Part shown: positions 38,936 through 50,479 of the stretch, piece by piece | How the letters are laid out: every line of letters begins with the position of its first letter | How positions within the stretch are numbered: position 1 is the first letter of the stretch | Translations under genes and position numbers: made by a program | Origin: Variovorax boronicumulans | Lineage (GTDB): Bacteria > Pseudomonadota > Gammaproteobacteria > Burkholderiales > Burkholderiaceae_C | Length of the DNA stretch: 64,000 bases | Reading direction: 5' to 3' | NCBI RefSeq assembly: GCF_019352895.1 | Contig: NZ_JAAAFX010000004.1 | Coordinates: 124,001 to 188,000 of the forward strand | The notes under the pieces: generated by a model | The model's database searches: none | Told to the model about the DNA's origin: nothing | The model's input: the letters and a program-made list of their open reading frames with translations, nothing else

Positions 38936-40158
38936 GCGGAAGTCCTCGTCGGGAGGCGCGCCGCGATCTCTGCGATCAGCTCGCGCGCCAGTTGCAATTT
39001 GGGGGCGCGCGGCAATTCGCGCACGCCATCGGCATCGACCAGCAGCAGGCTGTTGTCGTCCTGGCCGAAGGTCAGCGGGCCGATGTTGCCGACCAGCAGC
39101 GGAATGCCCTTGCGCTCGCGCTTGGCCTTGGCGTGCGCGGCGAGGTTCTCGCTTTCGGCCGCGAAGCCCACGCAGAACAGCGCGCCGCTGGCCGCGCGCG
39201 GGCTGCGCGCCACGGTGGCCAGGATGTCGGGGTTCTCGACGAAGTTCAGCACCGGCGGCAGGCCGCTGCCGTCCTTCTTGATCTTCTGATCGCTGTGCGA
39301 GGCCGGCCGCCAGTCGGCCACCGCGGCCGTGGCGACGAAGACCGACGCCCTCGCCGCCTCGCGCTCGGCGGCCTCGAGCATCTCGAGCGCCGACAGCACG
39401 TCGATCCGGCGCACGCCGCGCGGCGTGGGCAGGTGCACCGGGCCGGCGATCAGCGTGACCTCGGCGCCGGCCTCGCGGGCGGCGCGCGCGATGGCGAAGC
39501 CCATCTTGCCGGAGGAATGGTTGGTGATGCCGCGGATCGGGTCCAGCGCCTCGAAGGTCGGGCCGGCCGTGACCAGCACCTGCTGGCCCACCAGCAGCTT
39601 GGCATGGAAGAAGGCCGTGATGTCCTCGAGCAGCTGGGCCGGCTCCAGCATGCGGCCGTCGCCGGTCTCGCCGCAGGCCTGCCAGCCGCTGCCCACGCCG
39701 AGCATGGTGGCGCCGTCGGCCGCCACCTGCTGCAGGTTGCGCTGGGTCGCGGGGTGGGCCCACATCTCGCGGTTCATGGCCGGCGCGATCAGCAGGGGCA
39801 CCTGCTCGATGGGGCGCGCCAGGCACATCAGGCTGAGGAGTTCGTCGCTGCGGCCTTCGGCCAGCCGTGCGATGAAATCGGCGCTGCACGGCGCCAGCAC
39901 GATCGCATCGGCCTCGCGGCTCAGGTTGATGTGCGGCATGTTGTTGTCTTCGCGCACATCCCATTGCGAGACATAGACCGGCCGGCCCGACAGGGCCTGC
40001 ATCGTGACCGGCGTCATGAACTGCGTGGCCGCCTCGGTCATGACCACCTGCACGGTGGCGCCGGCCTTCACGAACAGCCGGCACAGCTCGGCGGATTTGT
40101 AGCAGGCGATGCCGCCCGTGAGCCCGAGAACGATGTGTTTGCCAAGGAGGTCTTGCAT
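38932..40158 (-). CDS. coaBC: Bifunctional phosphopantothenoylcysteine decarboxylase / synthetase
   Basis: This 408-residue enzyme makes 4'-phosphopantetheine precursors for coenzyme A. The N-terminal CoaC flavoprotein half includes [19 protein letters not shown] and [17 protein letters not shown]. The CoaB half starts near residue 190 with [29 protein letters not shown] and contains the Lys of FVENPDIL and [13 protein letters not shown]. Start at MQDLLGKHI, fitted by a purine-rich site. Divergent from pyrG. Confidence 0.96.
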   Translation of the reverse strand: MQDLLGKHIVLGLTGGIACYKSAELCRLFVKAGATVQVVMTEAATQFMTPVTMQALSGRPVYVSQWDVREDNNMPHINLSREADAIVLAPCSADFIARLAEGRSDELLSLMCLARPIEQVPLLIAPAMNREMWAHPATQRNLQQVAADGATMLGVGSGWQACGETGDGRMLEPAQLLEDITAFFHAKLLVGQQVLVTAGPTFEALDPIRGITNHSSGKMGFAIARAAREAGAEVTLIAGPVHLPTPRGVRRIDVLSALEMLEAAEREAARASVFVATAAVADWRPASHSDQKIKKDGSGLPPVLNFVENPDILATVARSPRAASGALFCVGFAAESENLAAHAKAKRERKGIPLLVGNIGPLTFGQDDNSLLLVDADGVRELPRAPKLQLARELIAEIAARLPTRTSA

Positions 40159-40177
40159 ATCGCTGGGAGTGTAATGA

Positions 40178-41965
<1,788 letters not shown>

Positions 41966-41979
41966 AGGAAAAACCCACC

Positions 41980-42837
41980 ATGAAGCTTTGCGGATTCGAC
42001 ATCGGGCTGAACCAGCCCTTCTTCCTGATCGCCGGACCCTGCGTGGTCGAGTCCGAGCAATTGCAGATGGACACCGCCGGCACGCTGAAGGAAATCACTT
42101 CGGCGCTCGGCATTCCCTTCATCTTCAAGAGCAGCTTCGACAAGGCCAACCGCTCCTCGGGCACCAGCTTCCGCGGCCCGGGCCGCGAGAAGGGCCTGGA
42201 GATCCTGGCCAAGGTCAAGCGCGAGCTGAACCTGCCGGTGCTGACCGACGTGCACACGCTCGAGGACATCACCGAGGCCGCCAAGGTGGTCGACGTGCTG
42301 CAGACGCCCGCCTTCCTGTGCCGCCAGACCGACTTCATCTACGCCGCGGCGCAGTCGGGCAAGCCGGTCAACATCAAGAAGGGCCAGTTCCTCGCACCGC
42401 ACGACATGAAGAACGTGATCGACAAGGCGCGTGCGGCGGCGCGCGAGGCCGGCCTCGACGAAGACAGCTTCATGGCCTGCGAGCGCGGCGCGAGCTTCGG
42501 CTACAACAACCTGGTGTCGGACATGCGCTCGCTCGCGATCATGCGCGAGACCCGCGCGCCGGTCGTGTTCGACGCGACCCATTCGGTGCAGTTGCCCGGC
42601 GGCCAGGGCACGACCTCGGGCGGCCAGCGCGAGATGGTGCCGGTGCTGTCGCGCGCGGCCGTGGCGGTCGGCGTCGCGGGCCTGTTCATGGAAACGCACC
42701 CCGACCCATCGAAGGCCATGAGCGACGGCCCCAATGCCGTGCCGCTCAAGCACATGAAGGCGCTGCTCGAGACGCTCGTCGCGCTCGACCGGGTCACCAA
42801 GCAGAACGCATTCCTCGAGGACATCTTTCAATCATGA
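41980..42837 (+). CDS. kdsA: 3-deoxy-8-phosphooctulonate synthase
   Basis: This 285-residue enzyme condenses phosphoenolpyruvate with arabinose 5-phosphate for the Kdo of lipopolysaccharide. Motifs: [53 protein letters not shown] and [13 protein letters not shown]. It lies 14 bases after pyrG with GAAGGAAAAACCCACC before the ATG, and its stop overlaps the next start. Confidence 0.97.
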   Translation: MKLCGFDIGLNQPFFLIAGPCVVESEQLQMDTAGTLKEITSALGIPFIFKSSFDKANRSSGTSFRGPGREKGLEILAKVKRELNLPVLTDVHTLEDITEAAKVVDVLQTPAFLCRQTDFIYAAAQSGKPVNIKKGQFLAPHDMKNVIDKARAAAREAGLDEDSFMACERGASFGYNNLVSDMRSLAIMRETRAPVVFDATHSVQLPGGQGTTSGGQREMVPVLSRAAVAVGVAGLFMETHPDPSKAMSDGPNAVPLKHMKALLETLVALDRVTKQNAFLEDIFQS

Positions 42838-43124
42838 GTGCTTACATCATCGCCCACGTCGAGGTGACGAATCCGACCCAGTACGAGGAGTACAAGAAGT
42901 GGTCGACGGCGGCTATGCAGGTGCACGGCGCCGAAGTGTGCGTGCGCGGCGGCAAGGTGGAAGTGCTCGAAGGCGACTGGGCGCCCGAACGCCTGGTGAT
43001 CCTCAAGTTCCCCAACGTCGAAGTCGCCAAGAAGTTCGACAGCTCCCCCGAATACGGCAAGGCGCGTGCCGCGCGCCAGGGTGCCGCGGTCATGCGGATG
43101 ATCGTGGTCGAAGGCGTGGCCTGA
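42834..43124 (+). CDS. DUF1330 family protein
   Basis: This 96-residue protein has the dimeric ferredoxin-like (alpha/beta barrel) sequence of DUF1330: [48 protein letters not shown] and [21 protein letters not shown]. Function unknown. Start ATG 42834 overlaps the kdsA stop by four bases, so it is coupled to kdsA; occurrence between kdsA and eno is also seen in related bacteria. Confidence 0.9.
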   Translation: MSAYIIAHVEVTNPTQYEEYKKWSTAAMQVHGAEVCVRGGKVEVLEGDWAPERLVILKFPNVEVAKKFDSSPEYGKARAARQGAAVMRMIVVEGVA

Positions 43125-43202
43125 GGCCCCCCTTGCGGTGCCCTGCACCCGCCCTTCCCCAGCCCTTCCCTCACGGGGTGGGCGCGAGATGAATCTGTTT
43201 AA

Positions 43203-44498
<1,296 letters not shown>

Positions 44499-44519
44499 GC
44501 CAAAGCGTCTCGACGCCGC

Positions 44520-44795
44520 ATGCGCTCGCGCATCGCTCCCCTCATCCTGGCCGTGCTGCTGCTGATCCTTCAGTGGCAACTGTGGACCGGGCGCGGGAGC
44601 GTGCCCGAGGTGGCGCGGCTCGAATCCAAGCTGGTCGCCCAGAAAGAAGCCAACGCCCGCTCGGCGCTGGCCAACGAGCGGCTCGGCTCCGAGGTCAACG
44701 ACCTCAAGGAAGGCCTCGAGATGGTGGAAGAACGTGCGCGGCAGGAGCTGGGCATGGTCAAGCCGGACGAAGTCTTCGTACAGATCACGAAGTAG
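44520..44795 (+). CDS. ftsB: Cell division protein FtsB
   Basis: This 91-residue bitopic protein has one membrane helix (residues 5-21, IAPLILAVLLLILQWQLW) and a periplasmic coiled coil (LESKLVAQKEANARSALANERLGSEVNDLKEG split across two heptad runs), ending MVKPDEVFVQI. It forms the FtsBLQ divisome complex with FtsL and FtsQ. Position directly after eno is conserved. Two intergenic repeats follow the stop. Confidence 0.94.
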   Translation: MRSRIAPLILAVLLLILQWQLWTGRGSVPEVARLESKLVAQKEANARSALANERLGSEVNDLKEGLEMVEERARQELGMVKPDEVFVQITK

Positions 44796-44798
44796 GCT

Positions 44799-44888
44799 CG
44801 CCCCCGAGGGCTGCGGCGCACTGCGTGTCGCCTGGCCTTCCCCCTTCCGGGGGCAACACCGGCAGCCCGGCTGAGCCGGTTGCGCGGT
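44799..44888 (+). repeat. Intergenic repeat, copy 2
   Basis: It begins three bases after the ftsB stop. Blocks: GCGGCGCACTGCGTGTCGCC, CCTTCCCCCTTCCGGGGGCA hairpin core, CAGCCCGGCTGAGCCGGTT and GCGCGGT. The C5/G5 hairpin and the second CCGGCT-GA-GCCGG hairpin may terminate transcription. Next to an almost identical third copy. Confidence 0.85.
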
Positions 44889-44900
44889 AGCACTGGGCTC

Positions 44901-44988
44901 TCCCCCCGGGGCTGCGCGCACTTCGTGTCGCTTGCCTTCCCCCTTCCGGGGGCAACACCTGCGGCCCGGCAAAGCCGGTTCCGCGGTG
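44901..44988 (+). repeat. Intergenic repeat, copy 3
   Basis: This is a direct repeat of the preceding copy, 12 bases downstream, with GGGGCTGCGCGCACTTCGTG, the same CCTTCCCCCTTCCGGGGGCA core, then GCGGCCCGGCAAAGCCGGTT and CCGCGG. Its 3' part is closer to the copy at 37194-37276 than to its immediate neighbour. Confidence 0.85.
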
Positions 44989-45051
44989 TTTCACGAACAG
45001 ACTTCGCTTGCTGCGAGCCCTAGGCCGACGCAACGCCACGAGAATGTGTTG

Positions 45052-45669
45052 ATGCCTGAATTCTTCTCCGCGCCCGCCTTCGTGCTCTGGGGCGCCCCGA
45101 CCAGTTGGCTCGAGGTGCTGGCGGCGTCGCTGGCGCTGGTCATGGTGGGCTGCAACATGCGCGAGATCCACTGGGGCTGGCCGCTGGCGATCGTGAGTTC
45201 GCTGTTGTACTTCGGCGTGTTCGCGCAGGCGCGCATCTACGGCGACGCCTTGCTGCAGATCTTCTTCGCCGTCGTGGCGTTCTGGGGCTGGTTCCAGTGG
45301 CTGCGCGGGCATCGCGCCGACGGCAGCGCGCTGCAGGTCACGCGCCTGTCGCCACGCGGCATCGCGCTCGTGCTGCTCGCCTGCGCCGTGGCCTGGCCTG
45401 CGGTCGCGCTCTTCCTGCGCCGCTTCACCAACACCGACGTGCCCTGGTGGGACGGCTTCGCCACCGGGCTGAGCCTGGTCGGCCAGTTCCTGCTGGGACG
45501 CAAGTACATCGAGAACTGGCTGGTGTGGCTGGCGGTCAATGCAGTGAGCATCGGGCTGTTCGTGCACAAGGGCCTGTGGCTCACGGTGGGCCTCTATGCG
45601 GTGTTCGCGGCGCTCAGCGTGGCAGGCTACCTGGCCTGGCACCGGCGCCTGCCGAGGGCCATCGCATGA
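45052..45669 (+). CDS. pnuC: PnuC nicotinamide riboside transporter
   Basis: This 205-residue protein has about seven membrane helices and PnuC motifs: SWLEVLAASLALVMVGCNMREIHWGWPLAIVSSLLYFGVF, AFWGWFQWLRG and YIENWLVWLAVNAVSIGLFV. It should import nicotinamide riboside by facilitated diffusion, with trapping by the kinase encoded next. GAGAAT ends six bases before ATG 45052 and there is no Shine-Dalgarno, so the mRNA may be leaderless. It follows the two intergenic repeats. Confidence 0.9.
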   Translation: MPEFFSAPAFVLWGAPTSWLEVLAASLALVMVGCNMREIHWGWPLAIVSSLLYFGVFAQARIYGDALLQIFFAVVAFWGWFQWLRGHRADGSALQVTRLSPRGIALVLLACAVAWPAVALFLRRFTNTDVPWWDGFATGLSLVGQFLLGRKYIENWLVWLAVNAVSIGLFVHKGLWLTVGLYAVFAALSVAGYLAWHRRLPRAIA

Positions 45670-46337
45670 CGCCAGCGCTGTCGGCGGGTTGCGTGATCGC
45701 GGTGCTCGGGGCCGAGAGCACCGGCAAGACCGCGCTCGCGGGCGCGCTGGCCGAGCGGCTGACGCAGCGCGGCATCGTGGCCACGCAGGTGCCCGAGTAC
45801 CTGCGCGAATGGTGCGAGCGCGAAGGCCGCACGCCGCGGCCCGAAGAGCAGGCCGCCATCGCCGCGGAGCAGAGCCGGCGCATCGCGCTGGCTGCGCGGC
45901 ACGGCGTGGCGGTGGCCGACACCACGGCGCTCATGACCGCGGTCTACAGCGAGTGGCTGTTCGACGACCGATCGCTCTATGCCGAGGCGCTGGCTGCACA
46001 GGCCGGCTACACGATGACGCTGCTCACCGCGCTCGACCTGCCCTGGGTGGCCGACGGCATGCAGCGCGACGGCCCGCACGTGCGCGAACCCGTCGACGCG
46101 CTGGTGCGCGCCGCGCTGGGCCGGGCCGGCGTGTCGTACGCGGTGGTGCACGGCAGCGGCGGCGAACGATTGGGCAACGCCTGGAACGCGCTGAACCTCG
46201 CGGCGCAGTTCGAGGCACCCGCCTCGCGCCGCGCGGCCGGGCGCGCCAGCGAAGGCTGGCAGTGGTCGTGCGAGAAATGCTCCGACCCGGTGTGCGAGCA
46301 CCGGCTGTTCACCGAACTGGTGGCGCGGCGCTCCTGA
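45666..46337 (+). CDS. NadR-like nicotinamide riboside kinase (AAA ATPase)
   Basis: This 223-residue protein has a Walker A loop GAESTGKT (residues 15-22) and aligns with the ribosylnicotinamide kinase domain of NadR (VPEYLREWCEREGRTP, DTTALMTAVYSEWLF, LLTALDLPWVADGMQRDGP). It lacks the DNA-binding and NMN adenylyltransferase domains of full NadR. Its start overlaps the pnuC stop by four bases, fitting coupled uptake and phosphorylation of nicotinamide riboside. Unusually, the C-terminus carries a Cys202/Cys205/Cys210/His212 cluster that could bind zinc. Confidence 0.87.
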   Translation: MTPALSAGCVIAVLGAESTGKTALAGALAERLTQRGIVATQVPEYLREWCEREGRTPRPEEQAAIAAEQSRRIALAARHGVAVADTTALMTAVYSEWLFDDRSLYAEALAAQAGYTMTLLTALDLPWVADGMQRDGPHVREPVDALVRAALGRAGVSYAVVHGSGGERLGNAWNALNLAAQFEAPASRRAAGRASEGWQWSCEKCSDPVCEHRLFTELVARRS

Positions 46338-46358
46338 AGCGCGCAGCACCCTCGCGCG

Positions 46359-47357
46359 TCACTGAACCGTCGGGCTGCCGGGCAACTGGTTGCCCGGCGG
46401 GCGGAAGATCTGGGCCGCATCGACCGCGTCGAAACGGTACTGCTTGCCGCAGAAATCGCAGCCGACCTCGATGTCGCTGCGCTCCGCGAGGATGCCCTCG
46501 GCCTCTTCGACGCCCAGGCCGCGGATCATCTGCGCCACGCGTTCACGGCTGCAGTTGCAGGCGAAATGCGGACCCAGCGCGCCGACCTGCGGCTGGAAGC
46601 GCAGTACCTTCTCCTCCCAGAACAGGCGCCGCAGGATGGTCTCGACGTCGAGCGTCAGCAGCTCGTCGCGTGTCAGCGTCGAGGCCAGGATCGAGATCCG
46701 GTTGTAGTCCTCGTTGCGTCCGATCTCGTCCTGGTTGGCCAGGTTCAGGTCGATGCCCGCCGTGCCTTCGAGGTTGCCCTCGCCCTTGACCGGCAGGCGC
46801 TGGATCAGCAGCCCGGCCGCGACCTTGTCGTCGGCCGCCAGCACCAGCGTGGTGTCGAGCTGTTCGCTCTGCAGCATGTAGTGCTGCAGCACTTCGCTGA
46901 GCTTGCCCAGCTTCTGGCCGTCGTCGCCGAACAGCGGCACCACGCCCTGGTAGGGCTGCTGGCCGGGCACGCGGCCCTTGGGCTCGAGCGTGATCGCACA
47001 GCGGCCCTTGTTCTGGACGTTGACCATGTCGGGGAAACGCGCATCGGCCGGCAGTTCGCCGACCATGGTGGCGGTCGAGCGCAGGCCCAGGTCGGCCTGG
47101 ACCTCGGCCACCGCGACCTTGACCGGTCCGTCGCCGAAGATCTGCAGGATCAGCGAGCCGTTGAACTTGATGTTCGACTGCATCAGCGTGGCCGCGGCGG
47201 TCATTTCGCCCAGCAGCTCGGCCACCGGCGCCGGGTAGGGCCCGGTGGTGGTGTTGGCGGCGCGGCGCGCCAGGATCTCCTGCCACGCGTCGGTCAGGCG
47301 CACGATCATGCCGCGCACCGGCATGCCGTCGAACAGGAATTTGTGCAGCTCGCTCAA
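46359..47357 (-). CDS. hslO: Redox-regulated chaperone Hsp33
   Basis: This 332-residue holdase is activated by oxidation. The zinc-binding cysteines are visible as CNC (FACNCSRERV, about residue 272) and CDFC (VGCDFCGKQY, about residue 305). The N-terminal fold has ELHKFLFDGMPVRGMIVRL. The start is taken as TTG 47357, because AAGGA lies five bases upstream and the conserved N-terminus begins there; no ATG is available without losing conserved residues. Convergent with the NadR-like gene. Confidence 0.94.
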   Translation of the reverse strand: MSELHKFLFDGMPVRGMIVRLTDAWQEILARRAANTTTGPYPAPVAELLGEMTAAATLMQSNIKFNGSLILQIFGDGPVKVAVAEVQADLGLRSTATMVGELPADARFPDMVNVQNKGRCAITLEPKGRVPGQQPYQGVVPLFGDDGQKLGKLSEVLQHYMLQSEQLDTTLVLAADDKVAAGLLIQRLPVKGEGNLEGTAGIDLNLANQDEIGRNEDYNRISILASTLTRDELLTLDVETILRRLFWEEKVLRFQPQVGALGPHFACNCSRERVAQMIRGLGVEEAEGILAERSDIEVGCDFCGKQYRFDAVDAAQIFRPPGNQLPGSPTVQ

Positions 47358-47376
47358 AACAGTCCTTCTCTCTCCC

Positions 47377-47901
47377 TCAGGAGATTCTCTTGAGGCCCTT
47401 CGCGAAGCGATGGGCGTTTTCCACATAGTGTTCGGCGCTCGCGCGCAGCTTGGCGGCCGCCGCATCGTCGAGCGTGCGCACCACCTTGGCCGGTGCGCCG
47501 ATGATCAGGGAGTTGTCCGGAAACTCCTTGCCCTCGGTCACCACGCTGCCGGCGCCAACGATCGAGTTGCGGCCGATCTTCGCGTTATTCAAGACCACGG
47601 CCTGGATGCCGATCAGCGTGTTGTCGCCGATGGTGCAGCCGTGCAGCATGACCTGATGGCCGACCGTCACGTTCTCGCCGATGGTCAGCGGACAGCCGAT
47701 GTCGGCGTGCAGCACCGACAGGTCCTGCACGTTGCTGTTGCGGCCGATGGTCAGGGTTTCGGTGTCGCCACGCAGCACCGCGCCGAACCAGACGCTGGCG
47801 TTCTCGGCCAGCGTCACCGCGCCCATCACCTGCGCGCTGTCGGCCACCCAGGCGCCGTCTGCGAGTTGCGGCGCCACGCCATCGAGTTCATACAGGGCCA
47901 T
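47377..47901 (-). CDS. Gamma-class carbonic anhydrase-like hexapeptide protein
   Basis: This 174-residue left-handed beta-helix protein shows hexapeptide repeats (VWFGAVLRGDTETLTIGRNSNVQD, VLHADIGCPLTIGENVTVGHQVMLHGCTIGDNT) with the three histidine ligands expected of gamma-carbonic anhydrases (LHADIG, VGHQVMLHG). It belongs to the YrdA/PaaY-like group. ATG 47901 follows AAGGAGACACCGCG. It is 19 bases upstream of hslO on the same strand and divergent from the DUF455 gene. Confidence 0.92.
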   Translation of the reverse strand: MALYELDGVAPQLADGAWVADSAQVMGAVTLAENASVWFGAVLRGDTETLTIGRNSNVQDLSVLHADIGCPLTIGENVTVGHQVMLHGCTIGDNTLIGIQAVVLNNAKIGRNSIVGAGSVVTEGKEFPDNSLIIGAPAKVVRTLDDAAAAKLRASAEHYVENAHRFAKGLKRIS

Positions 47902-47944
47902 CGCGGTGTCTCCTTGTTCTGGGGCTAAAACTAGAATTGTAGGG

Positions 47945-48748
47945 ATGCACCCTCGTCTCGGCGCCCTCGCCGCCCTGCGCCTGACCGACCCCGAGGCCAA
48001 GGTGGCCGCCACGCGCACCCTTGCAGCCGACGCCGCCAGCGTCCCCCTGCCCCCGATCGCGCTGCAGGACAGCATCGACGAACAGGACGTTCCGGGCCGG
48101 CCCGAGCGGCCGCTGCGGGTGTCGGCGACCGAGGTCGGCAAGCGCTCGCCCTTCACGCCCGAGGGCCGCGCCGCGCTGATCCATTCGATCTGCCACATCG
48201 AGTTCAATGCGATCAACCTGGCGCTCGATGCGGTCTGGCGCTTCGACGGCATGCCCGAGGCCTACTACCGCGACTGGCTGCGTGTCGCCGGCGAGGAAGC
48301 CCTGCACTTCGAGTTGCTGCATGCGCACCTGCAGACCCTGGGCTTTTGCTATGGCGACTTCACGGGCCACGACGGCCTGTGGTCGATGTGCGAGAAGACC
48401 GCGCACGACGTGCTGGCGCGCATGGCGCTGGTGCCGCGCACGCTCGAGGCACGCGGGCTCGACGCCACGCCGCTGATCCAGGCGAAGTTGAAGCGCGTGG
48501 GCACGCCCGATGCGATCGCGGCCATCGCGATCCTCGACATCATCCTGCGCGACGAGGTCGGCCATGTGGCGGTGGGCAACCGCTGGTACCGCTGGGCCTG
48601 CGAGCGCGACGGCTTCGACCCGATCGCGCACTACCGCGTGCTGTACCGCCGGCACGACGCGCCACGGCTGCGCGCGCCCTTCAACCTCGAGGCGCGCGCG
48701 CTGGCCGGTTTCACCGACGAAGAACTGAGCGAGCTGGCCAGCGGCTGA
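47945..48748 (+). CDS. DUF455 ferritin-like protein
   Basis: This 267-residue helical protein shows the DUF455 ferritin-like pattern with carboxylate/histidine pairs for a di-metal site: HSICHIEFNAINLALDAVWR, VAGEEALHFELLHAHLQTLG and LDIILRDEVGHVAVGNRWYR. It may be an oxygenase of the MiaE-like kind, but the substrate is unknown. TAGAAT ends seven bases before ATG 47945 and no Shine-Dalgarno is visible. It converges on maoC with six bases between stops. Confidence 0.9.
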   Translation: MHPRLGALAALRLTDPEAKVAATRTLAADAASVPLPPIALQDSIDEQDVPGRPERPLRVSATEVGKRSPFTPEGRAALIHSICHIEFNAINLALDAVWRFDGMPEAYYRDWLRVAGEEALHFELLHAHLQTLGFCYGDFTGHDGLWSMCEKTAHDVLARMALVPRTLEARGLDATPLIQAKLKRVGTPDAIAAIAILDIILRDEVGHVAVGNRWYRWACERDGFDPIAHYRVLYRRHDAPRLRAPFNLEARALAGFTDEELSELASG

Positions 48749-48754
48749 GCCCGC

Positions 48755-49204
48755 TCAGGCGGGCCGGCTCGCCACCACCAACTTGGGCCCGAAGCGCTGC
48801 AGCACCTCGCCGCGCTGGTTCTTGGTCTCGCAGCGCATCTGCACCATGGCGCGACCGGGCTTGGAGCGCGAAGGGATGATCTCCACCACCTCGCCCTCGA
48901 CGTGCAGCACGTCGTCGGGACGGGTCGGTTGCGGCCACTGGATCTCGCCGCCGGACCCGATCACGCCGTCGGCCAGCGGCAGGCCGCTTTCCACCAGCAG
49001 CTTCATCGTGAGCGCCGCCGTGTGCCAGCCGCTCGCGGCCAGGCCGCGAAAGAAGGTCGACTGCGCCGCCTCGGGATCGGTGTGGAAGGGCTGCGGGTCG
49101 AACTGCCGCGCGAAGGCGATGATCTGCGCCGCATCGAGCGCGTGCTCGCCGCTGGTGAAGCGGTCACCGACCGAGAGGTCGTCGAGATAGAGTTTTTTCG
49201 ACAT
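48755..49204 (-). CDS. MaoC-like (R)-specific enoyl-CoA hydratase
   Basis: This 149-residue hot-dog fold protein has the hydratase motif with catalytic Asp and His in FARQFDPQPFHTDPEAA (about residues 31-47). Such proteins hydrate enoyl-CoA to (R)-3-hydroxyacyl-CoA. Start at MSKKLYLDD after CAGGAGACTCCG. It lies 47 bases downstream of the thiolase gene on the same strand, consistent with a small beta-oxidation or polyhydroxyalkanoate precursor operon. Confidence 0.9.
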   Translation of the reverse strand: MSKKLYLDDLSVGDRFTSGEHALDAAQIIAFARQFDPQPFHTDPEAAQSTFFRGLAASGWHTAALTMKLLVESGLPLADGVIGSGGEIQWPQPTRPDDVLHVEGEVVEIIPSRSKPGRAMVQMRCETKNQRGEVLQRFGPKLVVASRPA

Positions 49205-49251
49205 CGGAGTCTCCTGGGAAATCTGGTGCGGCGATCTTGTCATGCCACCCC

Positions 49252-50385
49252 TCAGACCCGTTCGAGCACCGTGGCGATGCCCTGCCCGCCGCCGATGCAC
49301 TGGGTCGACAGCGCATAGCGCCCGTTCTCGCGCACCAGCAGCGCAGCGGCCTTGCCCGTGATGCGCGCGCCGGTCGCGCCCAGCGGATGGCCGATGGCCA
49401 GGCCGCCGCCGTCGAGGTTGACCGTGGCCGGGTCGAGCCCGAGGTCGCGGATGCAGGCCAGCGCCTGCGAGGAGAAGGCCTCGTTGATCTCGACCACGTC
49501 GAGGTCGGCGACCGTGAGGCCGGCCCGCGCCAATGCCTTGCGCGTGGCCGGGATCGGGCCGATGCCCATCACGGCCGGATCGACGCCAACCGAGGCGAAG
49601 GAACGGATGCGCGCCATCGGCTTCAGGCCGTGCTTCTCGGCAAAGGCATCGCTGGTGACCAGCACCACGGCTGCGCCGTCGGTCAGCGGCGACGAGGTGC
49701 CGGCCGTGACCGAACCGTCGGGCCGGAAAGCCAGCTTGAGCCCGGCCAGCGCCTCGGCCGAGGTGCCGGGCCGGATGCAGCCGTCGGCATCGACGACATC
49801 GCCGTTGGCCAGGCGCACCGCCACGATCTCGTCGGCCAGCCGGCCTTCGGCGCGCGCGGCGGCGGCCTTGCGGTGCGATTCGACCGCCAGCGCCTCCTGG
49901 TCGGCGCGGCTCACGTTCCAGCGCGTGGCCACGTTCTCGGCCGTCTCGCCCATCGAGATGTAGGCCTGCGTGTTCGCCAGCAACTCCGGGCTGGGCGAGA
50001 AATTGAAGCCGCCCTGCGGCACCATGGTCATCGACTCGACGCCCACGCAGAGGAAGGCCTCGCCCATGCCGGCCTCGATCTGCGCGGCCGCGATGTGCAC
50101 CGCCTGCATCGAGGAACCGCAGAAGCGGTTGACCGTCATGCCGCCCACTTCCAGCGGCAGGCCCGCGAGCAGGCCGACGATGCGCGCCAGGTTGTTGCCC
50201 TGCGAGGCCTCGGGATAGGCGCAGCCGAGGATCACGTCCTCGATCAGCGCCGGGTCGAGGTCGGTGCGCGCCAGCAGGCCGCTCACGGCCTGCGCGGCCA
50301 GCGTGTCGGGGCGGACCTCGGCCAGCGCGCCCTTGCGCGCGAAGTGGAAGGGGGTGCGCGCATAGGCGGCGATGACGGCTTTCAT
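49252..50385 (-). CDS. Acetyl-CoA acyltransferase (thiolase)
   Basis: This 377-residue enzyme has the thiolase acyl-binding Cys89 (VNRFCGSSMQAV), the GGLAIGHPLGATGAR histidine motif and the C-terminal catalytic cysteine in STQCIGGGQG. It is likely FadA-like, cleaving 3-ketoacyl-CoA. A palindromic operator lies at 50406-50427 directly upstream, and the TetR gene is further upstream in the same direction, so regulation by that TetR is likely. Confidence 0.94.
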   Translation of the reverse strand: MKAVIAAYARTPFHFARKGALAEVRPDTLAAQAVSGLLARTDLDPALIEDVILGCAYPEASQGNNLARIVGLLAGLPLEVGGMTVNRFCGSSMQAVHIAAAQIEAGMGEAFLCVGVESMTMVPQGGFNFSPSPELLANTQAYISMGETAENVATRWNVSRADQEALAVESHRKAAAARAEGRLADEIVAVRLANGDVVDADGCIRPGTSAEALAGLKLAFRPDGSVTAGTSSPLTDGAAVVLVTSDAFAEKHGLKPMARIRSFASVGVDPAVMGIGPIPATRKALARAGLTVADLDVVEINEAFSSQALACIRDLGLDPATVNLDGGGLAIGHPLGATGARITGKAAALLVRENGRYALSTQCIGGGQGIATVLERV

Positions 50386-50405
50386 GTTGCTTCCTTTCGA
50401 TGTCT

Positions 50406-50427
50406 AACTACCAACCGATCGGTAGTT
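50406..50427. promoter_or_regulatory. Candidate TetR operator upstream of thiolase
   Basis: Outer arms AACTACC (50406-50412) and GGTAGTT (50421-50427) are inverted repeats. The inner ACCGATCGGT (50414-50423) is a perfect palindrome, overlapping the right arm. Placement between tetR and its neighbour thiolase gene, 21 bases before the thiolase ATG, suits a repressor site. Confidence 0.65.
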
Positions 50428-50479
50428 TTTCGGGGCTGAAAAAAGGCACGCAGAGGCGTGCCAGGGGCAATCGGATGTC

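Noticed and set aside
44796..45051. CRISPR-like tandem repeats after ftsB
   Set aside because: Only two copies of about 88 bp with a 12-base spacer, carrying internal hairpins, and a third copy elsewhere in inverted orientation: an interspersed intergenic repeat, not a CRISPR array.
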